Part shown: positions 1-7,780 of the stretch, piece by piece
How the letters are laid out: each line of letters begins with the position of its first letter
Position numbering within the stretch: the stretch's first letter is position 1
Source of the DNA: Candidatus Rifleibacteriota bacterium
Lineage (GTDB): Bacteria > UBP17 > UBA6191 > JACPRK01
Length of the DNA: 25,680 nucleotides
Direction: 5' to 3'
Assembly: GCA_016213865.1 (NCBI GenBank)
Contig: JACQZL010000219.1
Coordinates: 1 to 25,680, forward strand
Notes under the pieces: model-generated
What the model was told of the DNA's origin: nothing
Seen by the model: only the letters and a program-made list of their open reading frames with translations
Database searches by the model: none
Position numbers and translations under genes: made by a program

Positions 1-1
1 A

Positions 2-20
2 CGGGAACGTTCCCGGGAAC
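2..20. repeat. Two overlapping perfect palindromes
   Basis: CGGGAACGTTCCCG (2-15) and GTTCCCGGGAAC (9-20) are each perfect palindromes and share GTTCCCG, so the half-site GGGAAC occurs three times in alternating orientation. They lie just beyond the stop codon of the small secreted gene. They could be a dimer-binding site or a repeat end, but the window edge prevents a decision. Confidence 0.4.
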
Positions 21-26
21 ACTCCC

Positions 27-419
27 TCACCCGCCGCAACTCTGACCACAAAACACGGCCCCACCGAGCGGCGTAACAAACGGGTCCCCGAAGGCCGGTT
101 CGGTTGCCCCGCCCACCACGACGACGTCGAAGACGAAGCGCGTCTCGCTCACTCGAACCGGCCCGCTTACCGTCAACGTGCTCGTCCCGGCGCTCCACGT
201 CAACGCCGGCGTCGTGCCGACCGGCTCGGAGTAGTCCACGGTCGCGGCCCACGTGCCCGCGGGGAGTCCCTCCAGGCCCCGAGTAAACGTCACCGCCACG
301 ACTGCAGGCGGCGCAAGGTCCGCCTCCTCTCCGGCCGCAGGACATGGCAGTGCGACGGACAGCAACACGGCCAACCCCAACCACGTCAGTGCCCACCTGT
401 AACAGCCGTTTTGCGGCAA
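27..419 (-). CDS. Small secreted protein of unknown function, start uncertain
   Basis: The reading frame ends in FCGQSCGG and stop TGA at 27-29. About 10 to 30 residues after the chosen start there is a hydrophobic stretch (WLGLAVLLSVALPCPAAG) that looks like a signal peptide ending near an AAG or AGE cleavage site. The mature part is a short beta-rich segment of about 100 residues with alternating Val/Thr/Ser and a possible Cys pair near the C-terminus. I do not recognise a family. The frame stays open upstream to 797, but that part is low-complexity and contains hairpins at 427-448, 548-566 and 591-609, so I regard it as untranslated. TTG at 419 is my working start and GTG at 473 is the alternative; neither has a clear ribosome binding site. 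The gene could also be a remnant of a longer secreted protein. Confidence 0.4.
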   Translation of the reverse strand: MPQNGCYRWALTWLGLAVLLSVALPCPAAGEEADLAPPAVVAVTFTRGLEGLPAGTWAATVDYSEPVGTTPALTWSAGTSTLTVSGPVRVSETRFVFDVVVVGGATEPAFGDPFVTPLGGAVFCGQSCGG

Positions 420-426
420 CTGGGGT

Positions 427-609
427 TGACCCGGCTGGCGCCGGGTCAGAGCCGGCAGGGACGCCGGTCTCACGCATACAGGGATTTTCCCAGATAGGTT
501 TTCCTGATGCGGCTTCCTGCCGACAATCTCGATTCGAGAGTCGGGGCGCGGGCCCTGGTGGCCCGCCACGGGCTGGAAGCGGCTCGGAGAGCGGGGGACA
601 AGCCCCCGC
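427..609. repeat. Cluster of three short hairpins
   Basis: Three perfect stem-loops lie within 185 bases. The first is TGACCCGGC paired with GCCGGGTCA (427-435/440-448, 4-nt loop). The second is GCGGGCC paired with GGCCCGC (548-554/560-566, 5-nt loop). The third is GCGGGGG paired with CCCCCGC (591-597/603-609, loop ACAAG). None is followed by a T-run on either strand, so simple intrinsic terminators are unlikely. They precede the minus-strand secreted-protein gene and may be leader structures or dispersed REP-like repeats. Confidence 0.45.
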
Positions 610-881
610 GCTACCTTCTCTCGTGCCGAGGTCTCCCGAGATCCATGGATGCGTGAGGACGCCGGCCCTACTGCCCTCGCGTTGCGCTCGGGCTCGCGGA
701 CTTCTTCCTGTCGATCATCCGCATGCGACCGCCCGCCTTCAAGTGCGGATTGCTCTCGATTCATCGCTCGCATGCTCGCCAGTCCTTTCCGAACCATCTC
801 CCGACGGGGGTACCGTCACCCTGGCGCTCAGCATACACCCGTATCTGTCCAGCTTGGGTGAGCCCGCCGTGGGTCGGCACC

Positions 882-926
882 CCGCTCGTCTGAGCCCGTC
901 GGGGGATGAGGGGCTCAGACGAGCGG
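882..926. repeat. 16-bp perfect stem-loop
   Basis: Arm CCGCTCGTCTGAGCCC at 882-897 is exactly complementary to 911-926, with a 13-nt G-rich loop. There is no adjacent T-run on either strand. It is the strongest isolated hairpin in the first 1.7 kb and sits immediately upstream, on the minus strand, of a GTG codon at 880 that opens a 39-codon frame ending at 761. A rho-type or bidirectional terminator, an RNA structure or a MITE relic are all possible. Confidence 0.6.
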
Positions 927-1229
927 CTCCGTTCCCGCTCGCCGGGCAACTTGCGCGCCCGCAGGCGGCCGGCCGCTCCTCGCTGACCTGAGGGCTCGGG
1001 GCGCGACCTCGAGCGTTCAGGACTGATGGGGTTCCGCGGGCCCTTCACTGCGTTGCCCCGCCGAGAGCCGTGGCGCGGGCCGTTGTGGCCCACTCGCGTC
1101 GAGTCGCTGCTCCACAAGCGGGGACGAGCATGCCCTGCGCCTGTCGAAGAGCCTCCGCGCACCGGACCCGAGAAGCGACCGCCTGTCGTGTTCCCATGAG
1201 TCGGCGTCGCTCCCGTTGCCTCGGCGCTC

Positions 1230-1258
1230 TTGCCCGGCTGAGACCCCCCGGTTATACT
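1230..1258 (+). promoter_or_regulatory. Candidate sigma-70-type promoter
   Basis: TTGCCC at 1230-1235 and TATACT at 1253-1258 are separated by exactly 17 bases, close to the housekeeping consensus. The promoter would read towards the peptidase gene and give a leader of about 440 nt. This rests on pattern only; such matches occur by chance. Confidence 0.3.
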
Positions 1259-1708
1259 CCCTGTGCTCCCCCATCGCCTCTTCGACCACCCGCGAAGAAG
1301 CGCCGTCAGATTCGTGGTGGATTGTCCTCGACACGCTGGCCGGTTCTCTGGCGTACCTGTTCTGCATCATGAAAGCTGACCCCACTCCTCTCGGCGATGC
1401 AGACGTGCGACCAGCCTTGCGAAGGACGCTTCTGGCGAAGCGCGCGGCTGAAGCGGACGCGGTCGTCCTCGAGGGACTCGGCGGCTTCCGGCGGCAAGTT
1501 CGCCCGGATCTGGCGGTGGTGAACGGCGACCTTCACGGCCACGAGCTCCTCGGCCCGGACCGAGACGCTCGCGGTCACTTCGAGCTGTTTCGGCCGGACC
1601 TCAACGACGATTTCCGCATCGAGCCAGGCGCTGGATATCCGCTGCGGATTCCGGCTGCCAAGGACCCGCACTTCCCGGAGGACCGAGGCTGACGGAGGGA
1701 GGCTCCAG

Positions 1709-4700
1709 ATGACGAGACTGCTCCTGCTCCTGATATGCCTGAGTGCCTCTTCGGGGTCACTCTGGGCCCGAGAGATCGTGCTGGACCCGGGGGACTCCAC
1801 TCCCACGGGGCTCCGCCTCTCTGGCGATCGGGCCATCGCCGCCAAAGGGCCCGGTCTCGATTTCGAGGTCCACGTGAACAACCTGACAGCAACGGAGGTC
1901 GAGACACCGCGCGGGATCTTCACGCAACTCAACGTCCCGGGATCCCAGCACAGCTCGAAGCTGGGCGCTCCGGCGTTGCCTGTCATGCACAGATTGATCG
2001 AGGTGCCACTGGGTGCCAAGGTGAAGGTCCAGGCCAGGGAGGCCGACGTGCGAGAGTACTCGCTGGACGAACTGAAGCTCGCGGGTGCCTTGATGCCGCG
2101 CCAGCCGTCGCAGCCCAAGTCGGGCCCCCGGGTCCCCTTCGCGTACGAACGGAGTGCGTATCTGACCGGCGGATTCCAGCGCGAAGAACGCGCGGCCGTC
2201 GAGGACCTGGGACTTCTTCGAGACAAGCACCTCGTCCTGCTCAAGGTCTCGCCCGTGGCGTATGACCCGGTCCGCGGCGTCCTCGAGATTTCCAGGGATG
2301 TCAAGGTCACGCTGACAATCCAGGGGGTTGACCTGAAGGCGGCGGCGAAAGTGAAGGCCTCGTACCGGTCGGCCTATTTCGACGGGGTTGCGAGGAGCGT
2401 CCTGACGCCGCCGTCCCTCGCGAAGATGGAAGCGAAGGCGGTGGCGGACGGGGTTTGCTACGCCATCGTTGCGGACCGGATGTTCGAGGCCGACCTTCAG
2501 CCCTTTATCCAATGGAAGCGGAGCAAGGGATTCCGGGTGGTCGTCGGCTACACCGACGTGATCGGCGCCTCCGTGGCAGCCATAACCAGTTTCGTCCACG
2601 ACCTGTACAATAATCCGGACCCGGCCAACGGACCGCCCGATTTCCTGTTGCTGGTGGGAGACACAGCCCAGGTTCCGTCCCACGACGGCAAGACCGACCT
2701 CGATGACGAGACCCACATCACGGACCTCTACTATGCGACGGTCACGCCGGGAGATGCTCTGCCCGACATCCTGTACGGCCGGTTCTCGGCACGCAGCAGT
2801 GCAGAGCTGCTACCGCAAATCCAGAAAACCCTGGAGTACGAGAAGTACCAGATGCCCGACCCCTCGTTCTTGCGCGAGGTCGTCCTGGTCGCCGGCTGGG
2901 ACGACAGTTGTACCAGACCCTATGGGTGGCCACAACACAACTACGGCGTCCAAAACTACTTCAATGCCGCGCACGGCTTCGATGATGTCAGCGTCTTCCT
3001 CACTTCCGGACCGAACCAGTACGAAGATGATATCCGGGCCGCGATCAGTTCCGGGTGCGCTTTCGTGAACTACACGGCCCACGCCAACGAGACGGGTTGG
3101 GCGGACCCGTCGTTCACCGTCTCAGACGTCCGCAACCTCCAGAACACGAGCAAGTACCCGCTCGCTGTCGGGAATTGCTGCCGCAGCAACCGATTCCAGG
3201 TCGACACGTGTTTCGGTGAGGCCTTGCTCAGAGGAAGCGGCAAGGGTGCCATCGGCTACATCGGGGGCTCGAATTACACGTTGTGGGACGAGGACCTCTG
3301 GTTCGGGGTCGGCTACTACCCGATTGTCCTCCCGAACGATGCTGGCTCTCCGCCCGCTCGACAGGATACCGGTGCGGGCGCCTACGACGGAGCCTTTGAC
3401 GGCACTCACCCGACTCAAGGGGGGATGCTCCTCGCGGGCAATCTGGCCGTGCAGGCGTCCGATACCTCCTGGAAGCTCTACTACTGGGAGATTTACCACT
3501 TGATGGGCGATCCGTCGGTGATGGTCTTCTGGGGCGTCCCGCCGAACGCTGCCGTCAGCTACCCCAATGCTGTCGACACGTGCACGACCACGCTGGCCGT
3601 CGCGGCTCCTGCTGGCGCCCTGGTGGCGGCTTCGATGAACGGCGTATCTCTCGGGGCCTGCTTTGCCGACGCCCAAGGCAACGCGACCATTGCACTCCAA
3701 GGTCTTCAGGAAGGCACGATCAGCTTGGTCGTCACGGGGCGGAACCTCAGGCCCCATTTCGGCAGCATCAACGCCGTCGGCTTGCCGTCGGCAGGACTGT
3801 CTGCCGGGACGTGGCAGGTGCCCGCTCAAATCTGCCCCGGTGCAGCGACCGTGATCTCCGTACGTCTCTCGAACACGAGATGCTCGCCCGCCATCGTCGA
3901 CTCCGTTGCATTGCAGTTCGGCCCTCAGAACGACCTTTCGACCACTCCACCGACGGTGCCGTTCACGCTCGGTCCGAGCCAGACTGCACTTCTCACCTTC
4001 CCCGCTGTCGTGCCAGAAACCGCCAGCCCGGGCGACAGGACCGTGACGTTGGTTGCCTCAGGGAGGGACTCCAAGAGTGGGGCCCTCCTGTCATGTCGCA
4101 GCACCGCCGACGGTCCCCTGACCGTGCTGGCACCGCCCGCTCTCGAGACCCGGGCGCGGGACGACGACGTGCCGCTCTACGTGGGTACTTCCGTCGGGAC
4201 CTGGATCCACGTGATCGACACCGGCCGATGTCCGGCCACGTTCTTGGCGGCAAGGCTGCTCTTCGACGACCCCGGGCTCGGGGCGACCCTCCAGACCGGT
4301 CTGCCTCTCACGATCGGGGCCGGCTCGGGGAAATCGCTCCATTTCATCATCACGGCGGGGCTCCAGACCGCCCGCCGCCTGCACCCGATGACCCTGGAGC
4401 TGACCTGGACCGGCGCGTCGTCCACCCAGCACAAGAGCTACCTGACCGTCACGCCAGGGCTCACCGTCAAGAGCCACGCCATGATCGAGTTTGGCCCGTG
4501 GACCCGGAGCACCTTGACCCGCAACTCGACGTTCGACGTTCCCATTCGGATCACCAACACGGGCGACGCTGGCGCCGCGGTCACCGGGGCCTCGCTCGCT
4601 TCCGAGCCCCCCGGTCTCGACGCCGTGCTTCTTGGCTCGCTTCCGCCGGCGCTCACCGTGGGCGAGGGGTACGACCTCCGGTTCCGGGTCCAAGTGGCCG

Positions 4701-6223
4701 CGGATGCGGCCCCGGGGCCGATCACGCCGACGCTGTCGGTCAGTGCTCGCGAGGTGATCACCGGCCTGGACGTGTCGGCTGCGCGGGCGGTGACTCCCAT
4801 CCCTCGCATCCTGCGCCCCGGCCAGCTCGAGGGCGGCACGCTCGCGGGCGACCTTGCGGTCTGGCGCCTGCGCGTGCTGGACGTGGCGGTCCCGCTGACA
4901 AACACCGGAGAGAGCGAGGTTCGCGTCACGGCGGCGTCGCTGACGTTCGTCCCGGCCGAGGCAACCGCCGCTTGCCTGCAGTCGCTGCCGTTCACGGTGG
5001 GCCCGGGCGCGGTCTGGAACCTGCCCTTCAGGGTCCGGGTCCACGTCGACGCCGGGCCCGGCGTCGACGGTTGGGGGACGCCCACCGGCCCCTGGTTGCT
5101 GCAACCGACGTTCGCGGCCGTGGCCACCGACGTGCCTTCGGCGCAGGCGGCCGGCGTGACTGCCCAGCTCCCGCCCGGCCTTCGGGTGATGGACCCTGCG
5201 CACCTCGAGATTGGCCCTCGGTTGGGCCCGGTGGCGCTGGTCCGGGGACAGGACTTCGTCGAGTCCTTCTCGCTGCGCAACACCGGCGAGCTGGAGGCCC
5301 AACTCGACAGCGTCCGGCTCTCCTATGGCTCCGTCGACGTGACAGCCACGGCGCGGCCTGGCAATCCCAGGGATTTGGCCGGCGGTGCCCCGGCCACGTT
5401 CTGGTTCGATGCCCACGTGGCCTCGGTCCCAACTCCCGGCCCGTTGACCCCCACCCTGTCGCTCCAGGCGCGCGAGCGGCCCTCGCAACTGCCCTTCAGC
5501 AAGCTTGGCCCACTGGTCCCAGCGCCGGGGATCCTGTGGCCGGTCCGCCTCCGGATCGGATCGCGAAGCGGCCCCTTGGAGGTCTCGCGGAAAAGCAGCT
5601 TCCTTTCGGCGGTTTCGGTGTCCAATACCGGTGATTGCACGGTCAGCGTCACGTCGGCCGTGCTGGCCGCCGGAGCCGGCATCTCGACACGCTGTAGCGA
5701 AGTTCCCCCGTGGCGGCTTCCGGGCCGTTCGGTCCGCGACTTCCCCTTCGGCGTTACGGTCTCCGCCACGGCCGTCCCGGGAAGCCGCGTCCTTACGCTT
5801 CAGTTGAGCGGCTCCGAGGAGGGGAGCTCGCTACCGATCGCCGTGAACGGCCCCACGGACCCGCCGCTCCGGATCCTGAGCCCTGCGCGACTGACGTTCG
5901 GGACCCTGGAGCCTCGCTCGGTTTCGCTGGGACAGACGTTCCACGCCTCTGTCCGCGTGAGCAATGCAGGCGAGAGCCCCACGAGCATCTCGACGGCCGT
6001 CATCAGCTTTGGCCCCCAGGGCCTCACGACGGGCCCCGGCTCGATCTGCGAGAGTCTGCCGGCCGGGAATGGCTGTGCCGCCACGTTCCCGTCGAGCGCG
6101 GCCTCCGACGCCACGACCGGCTCCCACAGAGTCACGGTGGCTATATCCGCGACCGACCTCGGCAACGGGGACGAGGTCAGCGCAGCAAGTGAAAGCTCGT
6201 CAGCAGAATCTGTGGGGTGTTGA
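1709..6223 (+). CDS. Secreted gingipain-like (C25) cysteine peptidase with CARDB-like repeats, 3' end disrupted
   Basis: The gene encodes a secreted cysteine endopeptidase. ATG 1709 follows a GGAGGGAGG ribosome binding site and opens a signal peptide (MTRLLLLLICLSASSGSLWA). A C25-type propeptide follows (about residues 70-240, with GAPALPVMHRLIEVP), then the caspase-like catalytic domain (about 250-610). The catalytic His is H458 in NYTAHANETGWADP. The nucleophile is C491 (C490 adjacent) in VGNCCRSNRF, 33 residues later, the same spacing I recall for gingipain R His211/Cys244. Residues 611-690 match the gingipain Ig-like domain (ADAQGNATIALQGLQEGTISLVVTG). Seven CARDB-like repeats of about 110 residues fill 695-1490 (motif VSxGQxFxxxVxVxNTGEA). 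The last repeat stops at SATDLGNGDEVSAA, then only SESSSAESVGC, encoded by the left arm of an inverted-repeat element. The native C-terminus, probably with a secretion or anchoring domain, is therefore missing. The family assignment is firm; activity and anchoring are not shown. Confidence 0.9.
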   Translation: MTRLLLLLICLSASSGSLWAREIVLDPGDSTPTGLRLSGDRAIAAKGPGLDFEVHVNNLTATEVETPRGIFTQLNVPGSQHSSKLGAPALPVMHRLIEVPLGAKVKVQAREADVREYSLDELKLAGALMPRQPSQPKSGPRVPFAYERSAYLTGGFQREERAAVEDLGLLRDKHLVLLKVSPVAYDPVRGVLEISRDVKVTLTIQGVDLKAAAKVKASYRSAYFDGVARSVLTPPSLAKMEAKAVADGVCYAIVADRMFEADLQPFIQWKRSKGFRVVVGYTDVIGASVAAITSFVHDLYNNPDPANGPPDFLLLVGDTAQVPSHDGKTDLDDETHITDLYYATVTPGDALPDILYGRFSARSSAELLPQIQKTLEYEKYQMPDPSFLREVVLVAGWDDSCTRPYGWPQHNYGVQNYFNAAHGFDDVSVFLTSGPNQYEDDIRAAISSGCAFVNYTAHANETGWADPSFTVSDVRNLQNTSKYPLAVGNCCRSNRFQVDTCFGEALLRGSGKGAIGYIGGSNYTLWDEDLWFGVGYYPIVLPNDAGSPPARQDTGAGAYDGAFDGTHPTQGGMLLAGNLAVQASDTSWKLYYWEIYHLMGDPSVMVFWGVPPNAAVSYPNAVDTCTTTLAVAAPAGALVAASMNGVSLGACFADAQGNATIALQGLQEGTISLVVTGRNLRPHFGSINAVGLPSAGLSAGTWQVPAQICPGAATVISVRLSNTRCSPAIVDSVALQFGPQNDLSTTPPTVPFTLGPSQTALLTFPAVVPETASPGDRTVTLVASGRDSKSGALLSCRSTADGPLTVLAPPALETRARDDDVPLYVGTSVGTWIHVIDTGRCPATFLAARLLFDDPGLGATLQTGLPLTIGAGSGKSLHFIITAGLQTARRLHPMTLELTWTGASSTQHKSYLTVTPGLTVKSHAMIEFGPWTRSTLTRNSTFDVPIRITNTGDAGAAVTGASLASEPPGLDAVLLGSLPPALTVGEGYDLRFRVQVAADAAPGPITPTLSVSAREVITGLDVSAARAVTPIPRILRPGQLEGGTLAGDLAVWRLRVLDVAVPLTNTGESEVRVTAASLTFVPAEATAACLQSLPFTVGPGAVWNLPFRVRVHVDAGPGVDGWGTPTGPWLLQPTFAAVATDVPSAQAAGVTAQLPPGLRVMDPAHLEIGPRLGPVALVRGQDFVESFSLRNTGELEAQLDSVRLSYGSVDVTATARPGNPRDLAGGAPATFWFDAHVASVPTPGPLTPTLSLQARERPSQLPFSKLGPLVPAPGILWPVRLRIGSRSGPLEVSRKSSFLSAVSVSNTGDCTVSVTSAVLAAGAGISTRCSEVPPWRLPGRSVRDFPFGVTVSATAVPGSRVLTLQLSGSEEGSSLPIAVNGPTDPPLRILSPARLTFGTLEPRSVSLGQTFHASVRVSNAGESPTSISTAVISFGPQGLTTGPGSICESLPAGNGCAATFPSSAASDATTGSHRVTVAISATDLGNGDEVSAASESSSAESVGC

Positions 6224-6552
6224 GGGCTGGAGTCGCTGAAACCCCAGTCCCAGCGAGCGCATGACGCACTACGACGACTGCTCGGAAGCGAGATCAACTT
6301 GCCGTGTATGCTCGAAGGCGACCGAGAGAAGGAAGGGCGCTGTCGCACCAGAACTCAAGTCGCCACGAGCGCTCGCTCACCTGCAAGACGCATGTTGGAC
6401 ATCCAGGCTGGGAGGCCGTCCTCGGGTGGGTAGACGCATTCAGCGGCAAAGCGGTAAATCCCAGGGGGTCCGGGGGACAGAGTACCCCGGCTTCAACTCC
6501 TCCGCCGCCGCCCGTCGGCGGCTCAACTCACCCACACATTCTGCTGAAGAGC
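6195..6552. mobile_element. Inverted-repeat-bounded element, possible IS remnant or MITE
   Basis: The segment 6195-6224 (GCTCGTCAGCAGAATC then TGTGGGGTGTTGAG) is an imperfect inverted copy of 6522-6552, which reads GCTCTTCAGCAGAATG then TGTGGGTGAGTTGAG on the minus strand. About 26 of 31 positions match. The 300 bases between hold no full transposase frame. The left arm contains the last codons and stop of the peptidase gene. The right-hand end, reading GGCTCTTCAGCAGAAT inwards, vaguely recalls ISL3-type ends, but this is from memory. I see no target-site duplication at these boundaries, so the real ends may lie further out or the element is decayed. Confidence 0.55.
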
Positions 6553-6629
6553 CAGATTTACCGTCGGGAATCGGCCAGGAGTCCCGTCCCTCGTGACGCC
6601 TCTGGAGCTACTGGGACAGGAGGTGTGAC

Positions 6630-6830
6630 GTGGAGAACGACCCCGTCATCGACAGGATCCGTGAGGCGCGGCATCGCAGCTCGGAGGAGTGCGGCCACGA
6701 TCCCGTCCGACTCGTCGAGTACTTCCTTCGCTGGCAAGAGCAGCATGCGTGCCGTCTGCTGAGAAGCGAGTCGGAGGACCGAACCCAGCAGACCGGTTTC
6801 GCCCAGGCACCGGTCACCCGAGAGCCATGA
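6630..6830 (+). CDS. Orphan small antitoxin-like protein
   Basis: This 66-residue protein starts at GTG 6630 behind a very strong ribosome binding site (ACAGGAGGTG). Its core DPVIDRIREARH...GHDPVRLVEYF matches, position for position, the core DPVVEEVRERGR...GHDPRRIVEAL of the protein encoded at 6905-7144 on the other strand. Both resemble the short DPxxxEVRxxR proteins that often accompany PIN toxins in environmental bacteria. No toxin frame follows: the overlapping ATGA at its stop opens only an unrecognised frame. It is either a solitary antitoxin or the remnant of a second module. The ribosome binding site and the conserved core argue that the gene is real; the function is inferred from its paralogue. 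Confidence 0.6.
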   Translation: MENDPVIDRIREARHRSSEECGHDPVRLVEYFLRWQEQHACRLLRSESEDRTQQTGFAQAPVTREP

Positions 6831-6904
6831 CCCGGCCCGCGCGCGGCGGCACTTCGGGCACTTCCGGCTCGGAACGCCAGGGGATGAGGCCGGGCTCTCG
6901 CCTG

Positions 6905-7144
6905 TCAGAGGCTGCCGCGAGGTACAGAGGGGGCTCTCACCTGAGAGTTGCCGCTCAACCCCGGCTCGATCGGATCCGCGGCTTTCACCACGCGGATTTC
7001 CGAGACATACCGTTCAGGGTGCAGGGCGGCCTCTTCTTGCAACGCCTCCACGATGCGTCGCGGGTCGTGGCCAAGGCGAGCAGTCCAGCGACGTCCCCTT
7101 TCCCGGACCTCCTCGACGACAGGATCGAGAGTTGTGGATTTCAT
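6905..7144 (-). CDS. Antitoxin-like partner of the PIN protein
   Basis: This 79-residue protein starts at ATG 7144 and overlaps the TGA stop of the upstream PIN gene in an ATGA junction, so the two are translationally coupled. The first 50 residues (MKSTTLDPVVEEVRERGRRW, then GHDPRRIVEALQEEA) form the conserved small-protein core also seen in the orphan gene at 6630. The last 25 residues are Pro/Ser-rich and look unstructured. Placement directly behind a PIN toxin suggests that it neutralises the toxin and perhaps autoregulates the operon. Toxin-first order is less common than antitoxin-first for VapBC, so the antitoxin role is inference. There is no classic DNA-binding signature such as an AbrB, RHH or Phd fold that I can recognise. 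Confidence 0.65.
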   Translation of the reverse strand: MKSTTLDPVVEEVRERGRRWTARLGHDPRRIVEALQEEAALHPERYVSEIRVVKAADPIEPGLSGNSQVRAPSVPRGSL

Positions 7145-7620
7145 GATTCGTCCTCTTCCTCGGACCAGACGAGTTGCAGAGGGGTGACGATGTCCGGGCT
7201 GATGAGACCGATCCGAGAGTTGATGATCTCGATGTGGCGGCGCTTGTTGGCGTTGGCGAGGTGACGGCAGTTCCAAGTCAGCGGGAAGTCCATCTTGTAG
7301 CATGAGGCGAAGGCCAGGTGAAAGGCGTCGCGTACGTCCTCCGTCGGCATCAGCCGATGAGCGAGGTAGATGTCGACGACAGAGGCAATCTCATCAGCCG
7401 CTTCCAGCAAGGGGACCTTCTCCAGTAAACCGAGTGCGTCGGATTGCCTGGGGAAGGGGACTTCGGAGAGTTCCCGCAGGGTGACCCCCGAGGTGTACAC
7501 GAGGTAGTGAAGGCGCTCCTGGTCCCACCAGTCGCGCGTCCGTCTCACGTGCAGCCGAAGTCCCGGTCGTTCGTCGACGTAGTAGCTGGGGATCGTGGTG
7601 TCCAGGTAGACACTGCGCAT
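7141..7620 (-). CDS. PIN-domain ribonuclease toxin, VapC-like
   Basis: This 159-residue protein starts at ATG 7620 with a GAGG ribosome binding site 7 bases upstream. It opens with MRSVYLDTTIPSYY, the usual first strand of a PIN domain carrying the first acidic residue (D7). E50 in TLRELSEV, D95/D98 in EDVRDAFHLAFAS and N117 in LTWNCRHLANA occupy the other active-site and signature positions. The LTWNCRHLANA motif is typical of one VapC subgroup with DUF-type small partners. PIN toxins cleave RNA in a metal-dependent way. The gene overlaps the small downstream gene by four bases and forms a two-gene module. The module looks intact, unlike other toxin-antitoxin fragments in this window. Confidence 0.82.
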   Translation of the reverse strand: MRSVYLDTTIPSYYVDERPGLRLHVRRTRDWWDQERLHYLVYTSGVTLRELSEVPFPRQSDALGLLEKVPLLEAADEIASVVDIYLAHRLMPTEDVRDAFHLAFASCYKMDFPLTWNCRHLANANKRRHIEIINSRIGLISPDIVTPLQLVWSEEEDES

Positions 7621-7780
7621 GACAGACCTCGGCGGCCCTCTTCTCACGATACCACGAACGTCTCGAAGATGGACTGCCTGGCCCGTGGCCTCAACAGCGC
7701 GAGGCCGAGGTTTGCCGACGAGAGCCTGCCCCCCGGCTTTCCGACACATGCCGCCGCCCGCCGCTCGCAGCTTCTCGGTC

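Larger units (their letters stand above)
420..1708. other. Long stretch with no convincing gene
   Basis: About 1.3 kb holds hairpins and overlapping open frames on both strands but no frame I can support. The frame 1370-1692 (plus) and its antisense frame on the minus strand are both open and protein-like because the DNA is GC-rich and RNY-biased. Neither has a ribosome binding site or a recognisable motif. A 39-codon minus frame (880-761, GTG start) encodes a PTHGGLTQAGQIR stretch that faintly recalls the start of ribosomal protein eS30, but nothing else matches. The end of the stretch is probably the leader of the peptidase gene at 1709. Confidence 0.4.

Noticed and set aside
1306..2310. 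Minus-strand frame that reads protein-like in 1306-1690
   Set aside because: No start signal or motif. It runs antisense into the well-supported peptidase gene. The plus frame 1370-1692 is equally plausible-looking, so neither is claimed.
3580..5634. Long plus-strand frame (684 codons) overlapping the peptidase gene
   Set aside because: It is an Arg/Pro/Gly-rich shadow in another frame of the CARDB repeats. It has no signal, motifs or ribosome binding site.
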